Below are positions 8,474-17,630 of a DNA stretch of 64,000 nt, one piece after another; position 1 is the first letter of the stretch, and every line of letters starts with the position of its first letter. Below the pieces are notes generated by a model, which worked only from the letters and a program-made list of their open reading frames with translations, was not told where the DNA came from and made no database searches. This DNA comes from Pseudomonas sp. PB101 (GTDB lineage: Bacteria; Pseudomonadota; Gammaproteobacteria; Pseudomonadales; Pseudomonadaceae), in contig NZ_RWIR01000052.1 of assembly GCF_009764265.1 (NCBI RefSeq), positions 124,001 to 188,000 on the forward strand, read 5' to 3'. The translations under genes and the position numbers were made by a program.

Positions 8474-9499
8474 CTAGGCAGTCGTAATTCGACGTCGCCG
8501 CCGCGTATCCAGCAGATGCACCATCACACAGGCATACAAGGTCACCAGAATGAACAGTCCCATGCGGATGGCGAAGGCGGTATAGACGTCCTTGCCCGCG
8601 GCGCTATCCTGCACCGATTGGCCGAGCAGAATGATCAGGGTCGCCAGGCTGTTGAGCCAGAAGCTCGGTGGTTGTCGGGTCTGGGCCAGGCCGTAGAGTT
8701 TTCTGGCCGCCAGCAAGCCGAACAGCAGCATCCACAGAAAAAACATCCACAGGTTGACGAACAGGCTCAGCGCGCACCAGAAAACAATCGCCATCAGGCC
8801 ACCGAGCAGGGTCGAGCCGAGCAGTTCCTGGCCGGCGCTGCGGGCGCTGGTGGCGCAGCTTTGTTGGCCGAGGCTGACGGCTTTCATGATGATCGGCAGG
8901 TAGCTCGCCGGGTCGATCATGGCCAGCAGGAAAGTCGGCAGCACCACCAGCGTGGCTCTTAATGCCAGCCAACCGCTTTCGGTGGGAGACAGGCTCGGGC
9001 CGGGTTTGGCTTGTGGGGCGCTGGCGGGGTCGGGGAATAGCCAATGGCTGATGGTCAGTGTCGTGACCGCCAGGAACAGGCCTTTGACCAAGGCCACGAT
9101 CACCTCAAGCGCCAGGGCGAATTCAGCGGTTCCGGCCGAGCTGATCAAGGTCAGGCCCACCACCAGGAAGGTCGCCACCAGCGGATTGCCGCCGCGCAGG
9201 CCATAACCGAAGGCCAGGAACAGGCACAGTCCGACCAGCAGCACGCCACTGAACGGGTAGTAACGCAGCAGAGGGATCAGCAGCAGGCCGGTCCCGGTGG
9301 TCAGCATAAGGATGAGGACCAGGCCCAGGCTGGCCTTGAACGGTAATGGCCGGTTCATCGCTGCCAGCATCATCAGCGCCAGCATCGGTGAGAGGAACGG
9401 GATGGGCAAGGCCAGACCGAAGCTCGCCGCCAGGCACAGCGCCGTACCGAAGCTCAGGCGCAAGGCGCGCTGAACCCGGGCCGGGCGCTCAATACGCAT
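8474..9499 (-). CDS. DUF2955 family inner-membrane protein (efflux pump component)
   Basis: 341-residue polytopic membrane protein with two blocks of about five hydrophobic helices separated by a short soluble region (around residues 160-180). The sequence suggests the DUF2955 family, related to FUSC/aromatic acid exporter permeases. Its start overlaps the 3' end of the HlyD-type adaptor gene by 11 bp, so it is translationally linked to that adaptor and the NodT channel and is probably the inner-membrane part of the tripartite pump. The substrate is unknown; aromatic acids or biocides are possible by family analogy. Confidence 0.8.
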   Translation of the reverse strand: MRIERPARVQRALRLSFGTALCLAASFGLALPIPFLSPMLALMMLAAMNRPLPFKASLGLVLILMLTTGTGLLLIPLLRYYPFSGVLLVGLCLFLAFGYGLRGGNPLVATFLVVGLTLISSAGTAEFALALEVIVALVKGLFLAVTTLTISHWLFPDPASAPQAKPGPSLSPTESGWLALRATLVVLPTFLLAMIDPASYLPIIMKAVSLGQQSCATSARSAGQELLGSTLLGGLMAIVFWCALSLFVNLWMFFLWMLLFGLLAARKLYGLAQTRQPPSFWLNSLATLIILLGQSVQDSAAGKDVYTAFAIRMGLFILVTLYACVMVHLLDTRRRRRITTA

Positions 9500-10613
9500 A
9501 GGACATCCAGCTCATCAGGCGCAAAAAGATGCGCCCAAGAAAATTCAGCGGATTGCCCTCGCTCGGGAACGCCATGACTTCGGCCTGGCCGCCGGAGCGG
9601 ATGCCTTGCGGGCTGGTCAGCTCACCGGGTTCGAATTCGATGATGACCGGAAAGCGCTGGGCAGGACGCAGCCAGTCGCGGCTGTTCTCCACTTTCGGCA
9701 GGCTGCCCGGCTGGGTGGTCTGGCCGATATCGACGCCATAGCCGACGCTGCGCACATGGCCTCGGTAGATTTTCCCCGGCAGGGCGTCGAGCACGATGGA
9801 CACCGGTGTCCCGGGCTGGACGCTGCCCAGGTTGTTTTCGGTCATGTCGGCGCTGATCCACACGTCGTGGATGGCGATCAGGGTCATCACCGGCGCACCG
9901 GCGGCGGCGAACTGGCCGACATCGGTGCGCAGATCGGTGATCAGGCCGGCCGAACGCGCGTGGACCTTGGTATTGCTCAAGTCCAGCTCGGCTTTTTCAA
10001 GGTTGCTGGCGGCGCTGAGCAACTGGGCGTTTTCGTCTTCGTTACCGCCCTGTGTTTCCCGCGCACGTTGTACTTCAGCCTTGGCCGCGGCGACCTGGCT
10101 GATGGATTCTTGCACGGTGGCGCGGGATATCTCCAGGCGTCGCAGCGAGATGGTGCCCGGGTCTTCGCGGTACAGGCGCTCAAGCCGCTGGATGTCCTGG
10201 CGTGCCTTGAGCTCGTTGGCCTGGGCGGCGCGCAGGGAAGCTTGCTTGGAGTCGATGCCGGCGGTGTTGGCGCCCACCTGGCGCCGGGTCGATTCAAGGT
10301 CGGCGCGGGCGCGATCGACGGCGATCTGGTACTGCTCCGGGTTGACTTCAAACAGCAATTCGCCAGCCTTCACGTCCTGGTTGTTGCGTACATGCACCTT
10401 GGTCACCCGGCCGGAAACCTCGGCTGCCACCGGCACAATAAAGGCCTGCACCCGTGCCTGTTGCGTGTAGGGCGTGTAACGGTCGGCCATCAGGTACCAG
10501 GCCAGGCTGAGGATGATCAGCAGCACCACCCAGTTGATCGCTTTTCTGGCCGGGTCGGCGGTGGCGGCCGAGGCGTTCTCGGCGGCCGGTTGCTGGCTGT
10601 CAGTCATGGGCAC
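9489..10613 (-). CDS. HlyD/EmrA-family periplasmic adaptor
   Basis: 374-residue membrane fusion protein with one N-terminal transmembrane helix (INWVVLLIILSLAWYLM), a biotinyl-lipoyl-like beta domain (VPVAAEVSGRVTKVHVRNNQDVKAGELLFEV), a long coiled-coil hairpin (roughly residues 100-215) and a barrel domain. It bridges the DUF2955 inner-membrane protein and the NodT outer-membrane channel. Its start overlaps the end of the NodT gene by 14 bp, indicating translational coupling. The ATG at 10613 gives the usual cytosolic leader. The substrate cannot be told from sequence. Confidence 0.88.
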   Translation of the reverse strand: MPMTDSQQPAAENASAATADPARKAINWVVLLIILSLAWYLMADRYTPYTQQARVQAFIVPVAAEVSGRVTKVHVRNNQDVKAGELLFEVNPEQYQIAVDRARADLESTRRQVGANTAGIDSKQASLRAAQANELKARQDIQRLERLYREDPGTISLRRLEISRATVQESISQVAAAKAEVQRARETQGGNEDENAQLLSAASNLEKAELDLSNTKVHARSAGLITDLRTDVGQFAAAGAPVMTLIAIHDVWISADMTENNLGSVQPGTPVSIVLDALPGKIYRGHVRSVGYGVDIGQTTQPGSLPKVENSRDWLRPAQRFPVIIEFEPGELTSPQGIRSGGQAEVMAFPSEGNPLNFLGRIFLRLMSWMSYAY

Positions 10614-12111
10614 CTTCCTTCGGTTCGTCGAGCAGATCGCCCCAATCGGTCCGTTGTTGCATCTGTTTGCGGGTGGCCGGGTCGATCATCGGCTGGTCGC
10701 TGTACCAGCCACCGCCCAGGGCCTTGTACAGGGCGATCAGGCTGTTGACGGCGGTGCCGCGGTTGACCAGGTAGATATCCTGTTGGGCAAACAGGGCGCG
10801 CTGGGCATCCAGCACACGCTGGAAATCCGAATAGCCTTCGCGGTATTGGGCATTGGCCAGGGTCACCGAGCGTTCGGCGGCTACCGAGGCTTCGCTGAGG
10901 ATCTGGTCGCGCTCCAGCGCCTTGATCAAACCGGTCGCGGCATCGTCAGCCTCGCGTGCCGCCTGACGCACGCTGTCCTGGTAGATGACGATCAGCTGCT
11001 GCAGGCGGGCATCCTGTACGCGCACGTTGTTGGTGATCCGGCCGTGGTCGAAGATGTCCCAGCGCAGGCTGGGGCCGGCCACCATGTCGAGAGTGTTGGA
11101 TGCACCGCTGAGCGAGCTGGCGGACCAGACGATGCTGCCGAGCAGGCTGATGGAGGGGTAGAGGTCGGTCTCGGCTACGCCGATCAATGCCGACTGCGCC
11201 GCCACTTGCAGCTCGGCAGCGCGAACATCGGGGCGCCGCACCAGCAGGTTGGCCGGCACATCCTGCAGGACGGCGGTATCGAGCAACGGCACTAGCCCGG
11301 TGTTGCGGTTCAGGTCAGGGATGGTGCCGGGTGGCTGGCCGATCAGGGTGGACAACGCATTGCGCAAACTCGCCACCTGGCTCTCGAAATCCGGGATGGT
11401 GCTCAGGGTGCCCAGGTACTGGGTCTTGGCTTGTTGCAGGTCGAGTTCAGCTTCAGCGCCGCTCTTGAACAGGCGCTCGGTGATCTCGTAGCTGCGCTTC
11501 TGCAATTTGGCGTTGCTGCGGGCGATGGCCAGGCGCGCCTCGGCGGTGCGCAAGGCGTAGTAGTTTTGCGCCAGTTGCGCGTGCAACAGCACCAAGGCGT
11601 TTTCATAGTTGGCCTGGGCGGCAAACCAGGACGCGTCGGCCGATTCGATGGCACGGCTGAAGCGCCCCCAGAAATCCAGCTCCCAACCGATATCGAAGCC
11701 GGCGCTGTATTGCCAGAAATGCGTGTCCTGAGGATTCGCGCCGCCCGATTGCCGACGGTCCAGGTACAGGCTGTCGGCGCTGGCCTGCTGCAATTGCGGG
11801 TAGCGTCCACTCAGGGCGATACCCAATTGCGCGCGGGACTCCATGACCCGCAGGCCGGCGACGTGCAGGTCGGGGTTGTGGGCATCGGCTTCGGCCATCA
11901 AATGGTCCAGCACCGGGTCGTTGAACACGCGCCACCATTGGCGGCTGTCCGGTTGCGCGTGTTGTTGGCCGGCGATTTCCAGGGCCGGGCTGTTCCAGTG
12001 TTCGACCCAGGGCTGGGCCGGCGACTGGAAATCCGGCCCGAGTTGCACGCAGCCCCCCAGAACGACGGTGCCACAGAGCAGCAACCGGCTGACGCGAGCA
12101 GGGCGAGGCAT
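10600..12111 (-). CDS. NodT-family outer membrane efflux lipoprotein
   Basis: 503-residue TolC/OprM-type channel. The start at 12111 gives a lipoprotein signal peptide MPRPARVSRLLLCGTVVLGGC, with Cys21 as the acylation site, followed by the family motif QLGPDFQSPAQPW. The two repeated OEP domains include TLIGQPPG and RRPDVRAAELQVAAQSALIGVAETDLYPSISL. The open frame runs upstream to 12648, but that part overlaps the AI-2E gene and is not NodT-like. First gene of the three-gene pump set; the AI-2E-type gene lies 14 bp upstream on the same strand. Confidence 0.9.
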   Translation of the reverse strand: MPRPARVSRLLLCGTVVLGGCVQLGPDFQSPAQPWVEHWNSPALEIAGQQHAQPDSRQWWRVFNDPVLDHLMAEADAHNPDLHVAGLRVMESRAQLGIALSGRYPQLQQASADSLYLDRRQSGGANPQDTHFWQYSAGFDIGWELDFWGRFSRAIESADASWFAAQANYENALVLLHAQLAQNYYALRTAEARLAIARSNAKLQKRSYEITERLFKSGAEAELDLQQAKTQYLGTLSTIPDFESQVASLRNALSTLIGQPPGTIPDLNRNTGLVPLLDTAVLQDVPANLLVRRPDVRAAELQVAAQSALIGVAETDLYPSISLLGSIVWSASSLSGASNTLDMVAGPSLRWDIFDHGRITNNVRVQDARLQQLIVIYQDSVRQAAREADDAATGLIKALERDQILSEASVAAERSVTLANAQYREGYSDFQRVLDAQRALFAQQDIYLVNRGTAVNSLIALYKALGGGWYSDQPMIDPATRKQMQQRTDWGDLLDEPKEGAHD

Positions 12112-12125
12112 CAAGCGCAAACTCC

Positions 12126-13283
12126 TCAGAGGGGACGCTGATCGTTCATTGCCTCTATTTGCGGTGTCTCGTTCAACGCCTCGAGCTCGGGTGTCTCGCT
12201 CAGCAACTCGGCAGACGGTTGGTCCTGGACCCACTGCCAGAACAGTTGGTAGCCCACCGCCAGCGCAACCGGCCCGATGAACAAGCCAATGAAGCCGCCG
12301 CTGACCATGCCGCCCAAGGCGCCAATCAGAATCACCGGCATGGGCACATCGACGCCGCGGCCAAGCATCAACGGTTTGAGGACGTTGTCGGCCATCCCGG
12401 CAATCAGGCTGTAGATGCCAAACACGACGGTGGCCAGGGTGGTCCCTTCGGTGGCGAAGACATAGGCGATCACCGGGATGGTCACCAGCAGTACCGGCAA
12501 CTGCATGATCCCCATCAACAGCGCCACCATGGCCAGCAGCCCGGCACCGGGGACACCCATGAGTACGAAGCCCACGCCAACCAGCAACATCTGGATAAAC
12601 GCGATGCCCACTACGCCTTGGGCGACCGCGCGGATGGTTGCAGTGCAAAGCACGGTAATACGCGGCCCACGCTCCGGGCCGGAAAGGCGCGTGGTGATGG
12701 CCAGGGCGCTTCTTTCGCCGTTTTCGCCGTAGGCCATGAACACGCCGGCAATGATCAGGGCGCCGATGAACAACAGAAAGCCCACGCCGACGTCAGCCAT
12801 TTTGCCCAACAAGGTCAGGCCGACGGACTTGATGTAAGGCATCATCTTCATCAGCACGCTGCTCATGTCGGTAGCGGCTTGCATCCAGTAGCCATACAGC
12901 GGCTTGCCAATAAGCGGCAGGGAAGCGATTTTTTCGCTGGGCAGCGGAATCTGCAACGTATCGGACTTGAGGATCGCCAGAGTGCCCTGGATCGACTCAC
13001 TGATCGAGGTGCCCAGCAGGTAGATCGGTACCATCAGCAAAGCCAGGGCGACCACCACAATCAGGGTGGCGGCACGACCGTCCTTGTTGACCAGCTTGCG
13101 CTTGATCAGCGCATGCAGCGGATACAGGGTGATGGCCAGAATCATTGCCCAGAGCATGAGGTTGAGGAAGGGGTGGAAGATCTGGAAGCAGAACAGCACC
13201 AGCACGGTGATCAGTCCGGCTCGTATCAGTACATCGAGCAAACCACCGGACAGTGCTCTTGCGGAAATGTTTGTGCGCAACAT
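12126..13283 (-). CDS. AI-2E transporter family (PerM/UPF0118) membrane protein
   Basis: 385-residue membrane protein with about eight hydrophobic segments. The PerM/AI-2E C-terminal signature is clear around GIYSLIAGMADNVLKPLMLGRG and VILIGALGGMVSGGFIGLFIGP. Members are ion/solute exporters or antiporters; the AI-2 export label applies to only some of them, so the substrate is open. It lies 14 bp upstream of the NodT gene and probably shares its mRNA. A charged C-terminal tail (PSAELLSETPELEALNETP) is cytosolic and poorly conserved. Confidence 0.85.
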   Translation of the reverse strand: MLRTNISARALSGGLLDVLIRAGLITVLVLFCFQIFHPFLNLMLWAMILAITLYPLHALIKRKLVNKDGRAATLIVVVALALLMVPIYLLGTSISESIQGTLAILKSDTLQIPLPSEKIASLPLIGKPLYGYWMQAATDMSSVLMKMMPYIKSVGLTLLGKMADVGVGFLLFIGALIIAGVFMAYGENGERSALAITTRLSGPERGPRITVLCTATIRAVAQGVVGIAFIQMLLVGVGFVLMGVPGAGLLAMVALLMGIMQLPVLLVTIPVIAYVFATEGTTLATVVFGIYSLIAGMADNVLKPLMLGRGVDVPMPVILIGALGGMVSGGFIGLFIGPVALAVGYQLFWQWVQDQPSAELLSETPELEALNETPQIEAMNDQRPL

Positions 13284-13770
13284 TTTCGAACTCCTTGCGT
13301 TGTCACCAGGTTAGCCAGCTAGTTGAAGTTCACTCTTCCCTACTCGCTGAATCTTGAAAGCAGGATCGATGGACAGCCGTCCAAGTGTTAACAACTAACG
13401 CCTTATTTAATGTAGGGAAAATTCAACGAGGTACCTGCTAAAGCTCAATAGGTAGCAGTGTGGCTTGTAGTATAGGAGCAGTCTTATATTCCGCCTGTTT
13501 ACACAGGCTGGAAGTTTGCCGTTGCAGCGGGCGGGGCCGGATAATTGCCAGCGGTCGCATCCGTCGCAAGAAAATAATCCTCATTAATTATCAATAATCG
13601 CGGGCCCGCTCTTCGCGGTTTGTGCCACCCTTGGTTTTTTAAGTGCTGGCGTCAGAGTGCTGTAGCCCGTTGATTTACTTGATGGTGGGTTGCCCAACTA
13701 GCGGGTTGAGCGTTGCCGCTAACCGTCGGCCTTCACTTGCGACTTATCTATTTGAAATGAGGACATGCCC
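13284..13770. other. 487-bp intergenic region between divergent genes
   Basis: AT-rich for this genome, between the AI-2E gene (minus) and the LysR gene (plus). It must hold both promoters. A stretch at 13572-13600 is rich in TAAT/ATTA, and CGCGGGCCCGC near 13600 is a GC palindrome. I see no ORF with coding character, no RNA gene and no confident operator. Confidence 0.5.
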
Positions 13771-14673
13771 ATGGACCGCTTCCAGGAAATGCAGGTCTTC
13801 GCCGCCGTCGCCCAGGACCAGGGTTTTTCGGCGGCGGCGCGGCGTCTGGGGCTGTCGGCGGCCAGCGTGACCCGAGCAGTGGCGGCGCTGGAGAAACGAA
13901 TAGGCACGCAACTGCTCACGCGTACCACGCGCAGCGTGTATTTGAGCGAGGCCGGTCAGCGATACCTGGAGGACTGTCGGAGAATTCTCGCCGAGGTGCA
14001 GGAAGCGGAAGACTCGGCCGCAGGCAGCCATATCCATCCTCGTGGGCAACTGACCATCACCGCCCCGGTTTTGTTTGGCGAGCTGTTTGTCACGCCGTTG
14101 ATGGTCAGCTACCTGACGCAATTCCCTGAGGTCTGCATCAATGCGCTGCTGGTCGACCGGGTCGTGAGCGTGGTGGAGGAGGGCGTCGATGTGGCCATCC
14201 GCATCGGCGAGCTACCCGACAGCAATCAGCATGCGATCCGCGTGGGCGAGGTGCGGCGGGTGATCTGCGCATCGCCACAGTACCTGGCCAGCCATGGTCG
14301 GCCCGTGCATCCACAGGAACTGGCTCAGGCGCCGATTATCGCGACCTCTGCGATTGGCCAATTGAGGAGTTGGCCCTTTGTCGAAGACGGCGAAACCCTG
14401 AGTGTCCGGGCCGAGCCGCGTCTGGTCGTGACAGCGAACCAGGCGGCCATCACGGCAGCCTGCCTGGGGTTGGGGTTCACGCGGGTGCTGTCTTACCAAG
14501 TGGCGGGTAAAGTGGCCGCCGGTGAGCTGGAGATCGTTCTGGCCGACTTCGAACTGCCGCCATTACCCATCCATGTGCTCTATCAGGGCGGGCGCAAAGC
14601 CCCGGCCCGGGTGCGCAGTTTTGTCGATTTCGCGGTGAAGACCTTGCGCGAACATCCGGCGCTCGAAGGTTGA
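13771..14673 (+). CDS. LysR-family transcriptional regulator
   Basis: 300-residue LysR regulator. The N-terminal winged HTH (MDRFQEMQVFAAVAQDQGFSAAARRLGLSAASVTRAVAALEKRIGTQLLTRTTR) is followed by a type-2 periplasmic-binding-like effector domain. The ATG at 13771 is preferred over 13765 because the AGGA at 13760 sits 7 nt upstream of it but only 1 nt from the other. It is in the same direction as the GST and flavoprotein genes and may regulate them; the effector is unknown. Confidence 0.9.
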   Translation: MDRFQEMQVFAAVAQDQGFSAAARRLGLSAASVTRAVAALEKRIGTQLLTRTTRSVYLSEAGQRYLEDCRRILAEVQEAEDSAAGSHIHPRGQLTITAPVLFGELFVTPLMVSYLTQFPEVCINALLVDRVVSVVEEGVDVAIRIGELPDSNQHAIRVGEVRRVICASPQYLASHGRPVHPQELAQAPIIATSAIGQLRSWPFVEDGETLSVRAEPRLVVTANQAAITAACLGLGFTRVLSYQVAGKVAAGELEIVLADFELPPLPIHVLYQGGRKAPARVRSFVDFAVKTLREHPALEG

Positions 14674-14799
14674 ATTGTTTCGTCTGCTGAAATAATGGAT
14701 TGCGTTTGCTGGTTATTCTGATGTTTTGGTTGTGGGCGGAAGATACGACCCACCGGCGCTGCTCTTCCTGAGCAGCCCCACCGATCCGAGGTGTCGACC

Positions 14800-15426
14800 A
14801 TGCAAGCGATCAAACTCTACAACTTCCCACGTTCCGGCCACGCTCATCGTGTCGAGTTGATGCTGTCCCTGCTGAAATTGCCGACCGAATTGATCTTCGT
14901 TGACCTCGCCAAGGGCGAACACAAGCAACCAGCGTACTTGGCGCTCAATGCATTCGGTCAGGTGCCGGTGATCGATGACCAGGGCGTGGTGTTGGCCGAC
15001 TCCAACGCGATTCTGGTTTATCTGGCGCAAAAGTACGGCAACGGTCGCTGGCTGCCGACTGATCCGGTGGGGGCGGCCAAGGTTCAGCGCTGGTTGTCGG
15101 CCGCTGCCGGCCCGATTGCCTTCGGCCCTGCGCGTGCCAGATTGATCACGGTGTTTGGCGCGCCTTACAACGCTGATGAGGTTATTCCCTATGCCCATTC
15201 CGTGCTCAAGGTGATCGATCACGAATTGGCCAATACAGCGTATCTGGCCGGCACTGAACCGACGATTGCCGATATCGCCGCCTACAGTTACATCGCCCAT
15301 GCGCCGGAGGGCAATGTGTCGCTCGACGAGTACGCCAATATTCGCGCCTGGCTGGCCCGCATCGAAGCCTTGCCAGGTTTTGTCGGCATGCCGCGCACCG
15401 TCGCCGGTCTGCAAAAAACTGCCTGA
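14800..15426 (+). CDS. Glutathione S-transferase family protein
   Basis: 208-residue GST. The thioredoxin-like N-terminal domain (MQAIKLYNFPRSGHAHRVELML, then NAFGQVPVIDDQGVVLADSNAILVYLA with the cis-Pro and DS glutathione-binding residues) is followed by an all-helical C-terminal domain (TEPTIADIAAYSYI). The ATG at 14800 follows GAGGTG at 14788; the GTG at 14791 lies inside that ribosome site and was rejected. It is 63 bp upstream of the flavo-iron-sulfur gene, suggesting co-transcription. Substrate unknown. Confidence 0.9.
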   Translation: MQAIKLYNFPRSGHAHRVELMLSLLKLPTELIFVDLAKGEHKQPAYLALNAFGQVPVIDDQGVVLADSNAILVYLAQKYGNGRWLPTDPVGAAKVQRWLSAAAGPIAFGPARARLITVFGAPYNADEVIPYAHSVLKVIDHELANTAYLAGTEPTIADIAAYSYIAHAPEGNVSLDEYANIRAWLARIEALPGFVGMPRTVAGLQKTA

Positions 15427-15489
15427 TGCTGGCGGCCCGCAATTGCCGGGCCGCCCCGTTCTGCGCCGCTGGCGCAGGGGAGAAACCCT

Positions 15490-17520
15490 ATGGACCGTTC
15501 ACCCTGGCATGCCGGCGAGAAACAGTTGCAGGCGCATGTGGGCGTTGCCGAACGAATGGAGATTTTCGGTCGCAAGGTCATTCGCAGCGAGATGCCGGAC
15601 CAGCACCGCACGTTCTATCAGCAATTGCCGTTCATGCTGTACGGGGCGGTGGATACCGACGGTCATCCCTGGGCCAGTATCCTTGAAGGCCAACCCGGTT
15701 TCGCCCACTCACCAGAACCTGGGCTGCTGCAATTTGCCAGCCTGCCTGCCCTTGATGATCCTGCGCAGTTGAGCGACGGGTCGGCCATCGGCCTGTTGGG
15801 CATCGAGCTGCATACCCGCCGTCGCAACCGCATCAATGGCCATGTCCGCGCCATGACGGCGGGTGGCTTCGGGGTGACGGTGGACCAGTCCTTCGGCAAT
15901 TGCCCGCAGTACATTCAGTTGCGCCAGTTTCGCTCGGTGCCGCTGACCGATCCTGCGACCCGTGCCGCCCGGCATTTCAACGAACTGGATGACGTGGCCA
16001 GAGCCATGATTGCCGAGGCGGACACGTTCTTCGTTGCCAGTTATGTAGATGACGATGGTGAACGTTCGGTGGACGTATCGCACCGTGGCGGCCAGACCGG
16101 TTTCGTGCGCGTGGAAGGCAACCGCCTGACCATTCCGGACTTCGCCGGCAACCTGCATTTCAACACCCTGGGCAACCTGCTGCTCAATCCCCGCGCCGGG
16201 CTGTTGTTCATCGATTTCAATACCGGTGATTTGCTGCAGCTCAGCGGGCGCACCGAGATCATCCTCGAGGGCCCGCAGGTCGAGGCGTTCCAGGGCGCTG
16301 AGCGCCTGTGGACAATCGATGTCGAGCACGTCGTGCGTCGCCCCGCCGCCCTGGCGCTGCGTTGGCGCTTCGACGGCGTATCGCCCACCAGTTTGCTCAC
16401 CGGCACATGGGAGCAGGCCTCGGCGCGTTTGCACGCCAAAGCCCTGGGCGATCAATGGCGACCATTGCGGGTGACGCGGATTGAAGCGCAAAGCCAGAAC
16501 ATTCGCTCGATTTACCTGGAGCCCGCCGACGGAGCCGGATTGCCGCTGTTCCAGGCCGGGCAGCATTTGCCCCTGCGCTTCAACATTGATGGTGAAGTGC
16601 ACATCCGCACGTACAGTTTATCCAGCGCACCGTCCGATGATTTTTTCCGCATCAGCGTCAAGCGTGACGGGCGGGTCTCTACGCATTTGCATGAGCAGAT
16701 TCGGGTCGGCGACCTGTTGGAGGCGCGGGCGCCGCAAGGACATTTCACCGTGGCGCCCCATGAGCATCGGCCACTGGTGTTGCTGGCGGCCGGAGTGGGC
16801 ATCACGCCGCTGTTGTCGATGGTGCGCGAGGTGGTTTACCAGGGCTTGCGCACTCGTCGTATCCGCCCGACATGGTTTATCCAGAGTTCGCGAACGCTGG
16901 CCGACCAGCCTTTTCGCCGTGAACTGGATCGCTTGCTCGAAGACGCCGGTGACGCGGTGCGGGTGGTGCGCTTGCTCAGCCAACCGGAAGCCGAGGCGAT
17001 GCAGGGCGAGGATTTCGACCACATTGGACGGATCGACGTCGCGCTGCTCAAGGATCTGCTGACAGTCGAGGACTATGATCAGCCGGATTTTGTCGTCTGT
17101 GGCCCCGGAAGTTTTACCCAGGCGCTGTACGACGGCCTGCGCGAACTGGATATCCGCGATTCGCGGATTCACGCCGAAACCTTCGGCCCGTCCACCTTGC
17201 GCCGGCGTCCCGACCCCGATGCGGTCGTCATCGAGCAACCACCGGCCGCCACCACGTCGGTGCCCGTGGTGTTCCAGCGCTCGGCCAAGGAAGCGCGCTG
17301 GCAGCCGGAGGGCGGCAGCTTGCTGGAGTTGGCGGAAAGCCGTGGCCTGCGCCCGGAATTCAGTTGTCGCGGCGGCTCCTGCGGCACCTGCAAGACGCGC
17401 TTGATCAGCGGCCAGGTGCATTACCCGTTGCCGCCGGCGGAAGTGCCGGATGACGGACACGTGCTGATTTGCTGTGCGATTCCGGCGCAGGGAGCGCAGC
17501 CGCTGGTGCTCGATATCTGA
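15490..17520 (+). CDS. PNPOx-like / ferredoxin-NAD(P) reductase / 2Fe-2S fusion oxidoreductase
   Basis: 676-residue three-part redox protein. Residues ~1-220 resemble the pyridoxamine-phosphate-oxidase-like split barrel. Residues ~320-570 form an FNR-type reductase with the FAD motif RTYS (~373), nucleotide-binding AAGVGITPLLSMV (~432) and CGPGSF (~537). The C-terminal plant-type [2Fe-2S] domain has Cys626, Cys631, Cys634 and Cys661/662. Electrons should flow NAD(P)H-FAD-2Fe-2S, perhaps to the split-barrel flavin. The ATG follows GGGGAGAAACCCT. The substrate is unknown; the neighbouring GST suggests detoxification or catabolism. Confidence 0.85.
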   Translation: MDRSPWHAGEKQLQAHVGVAERMEIFGRKVIRSEMPDQHRTFYQQLPFMLYGAVDTDGHPWASILEGQPGFAHSPEPGLLQFASLPALDDPAQLSDGSAIGLLGIELHTRRRNRINGHVRAMTAGGFGVTVDQSFGNCPQYIQLRQFRSVPLTDPATRAARHFNELDDVARAMIAEADTFFVASYVDDDGERSVDVSHRGGQTGFVRVEGNRLTIPDFAGNLHFNTLGNLLLNPRAGLLFIDFNTGDLLQLSGRTEIILEGPQVEAFQGAERLWTIDVEHVVRRPAALALRWRFDGVSPTSLLTGTWEQASARLHAKALGDQWRPLRVTRIEAQSQNIRSIYLEPADGAGLPLFQAGQHLPLRFNIDGEVHIRTYSLSSAPSDDFFRISVKRDGRVSTHLHEQIRVGDLLEARAPQGHFTVAPHEHRPLVLLAAGVGITPLLSMVREVVYQGLRTRRIRPTWFIQSSRTLADQPFRRELDRLLEDAGDAVRVVRLLSQPEAEAMQGEDFDHIGRIDVALLKDLLTVEDYDQPDFVVCGPGSFTQALYDGLRELDIRDSRIHAETFGPSTLRRRPDPDAVVIEQPPAATTSVPVVFQRSAKEARWQPEGGSLLELAESRGLRPEFSCRGGSCGTCKTRLISGQVHYPLPPAEVPDDGHVLICCAIPAQGAQPLVLDI

Positions 17521-17584
17521 AGCAGGATTGCAGGCCAACATTGCCCGCCGGTCGATGGCTGGGTAGGGTAGGGGGCAGAACGAA

Positions 17585-17610
17585 AAAGGGCCGCAGAGGC
17601 CCTTTCTGCA
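17585..17610 (+). terminator. Probable terminator after the fusion oxidoreductase
   Basis: AAAGGGCC-GCAGA-GGCCCTTT, an 8-bp perfect stem 64 bp after the stop codon and 20 bp before the next start. The T-run is short (TTTCT). Confidence 0.7.
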
Positions 17611-17630
17611 TTTCAGGAACAGGCGTTTTA

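Noticed and set aside
12112..12648. N-terminal extension of the NodT frame
   Set aside because: Overlaps the AI-2E gene and precedes a perfect lipoprotein signal starting at 12111.
13284..13770. Possible Fur box in the TAAT-rich stretch near 13580
   Set aside because: Match to the 19-bp consensus is poor and no iron gene adjoins.
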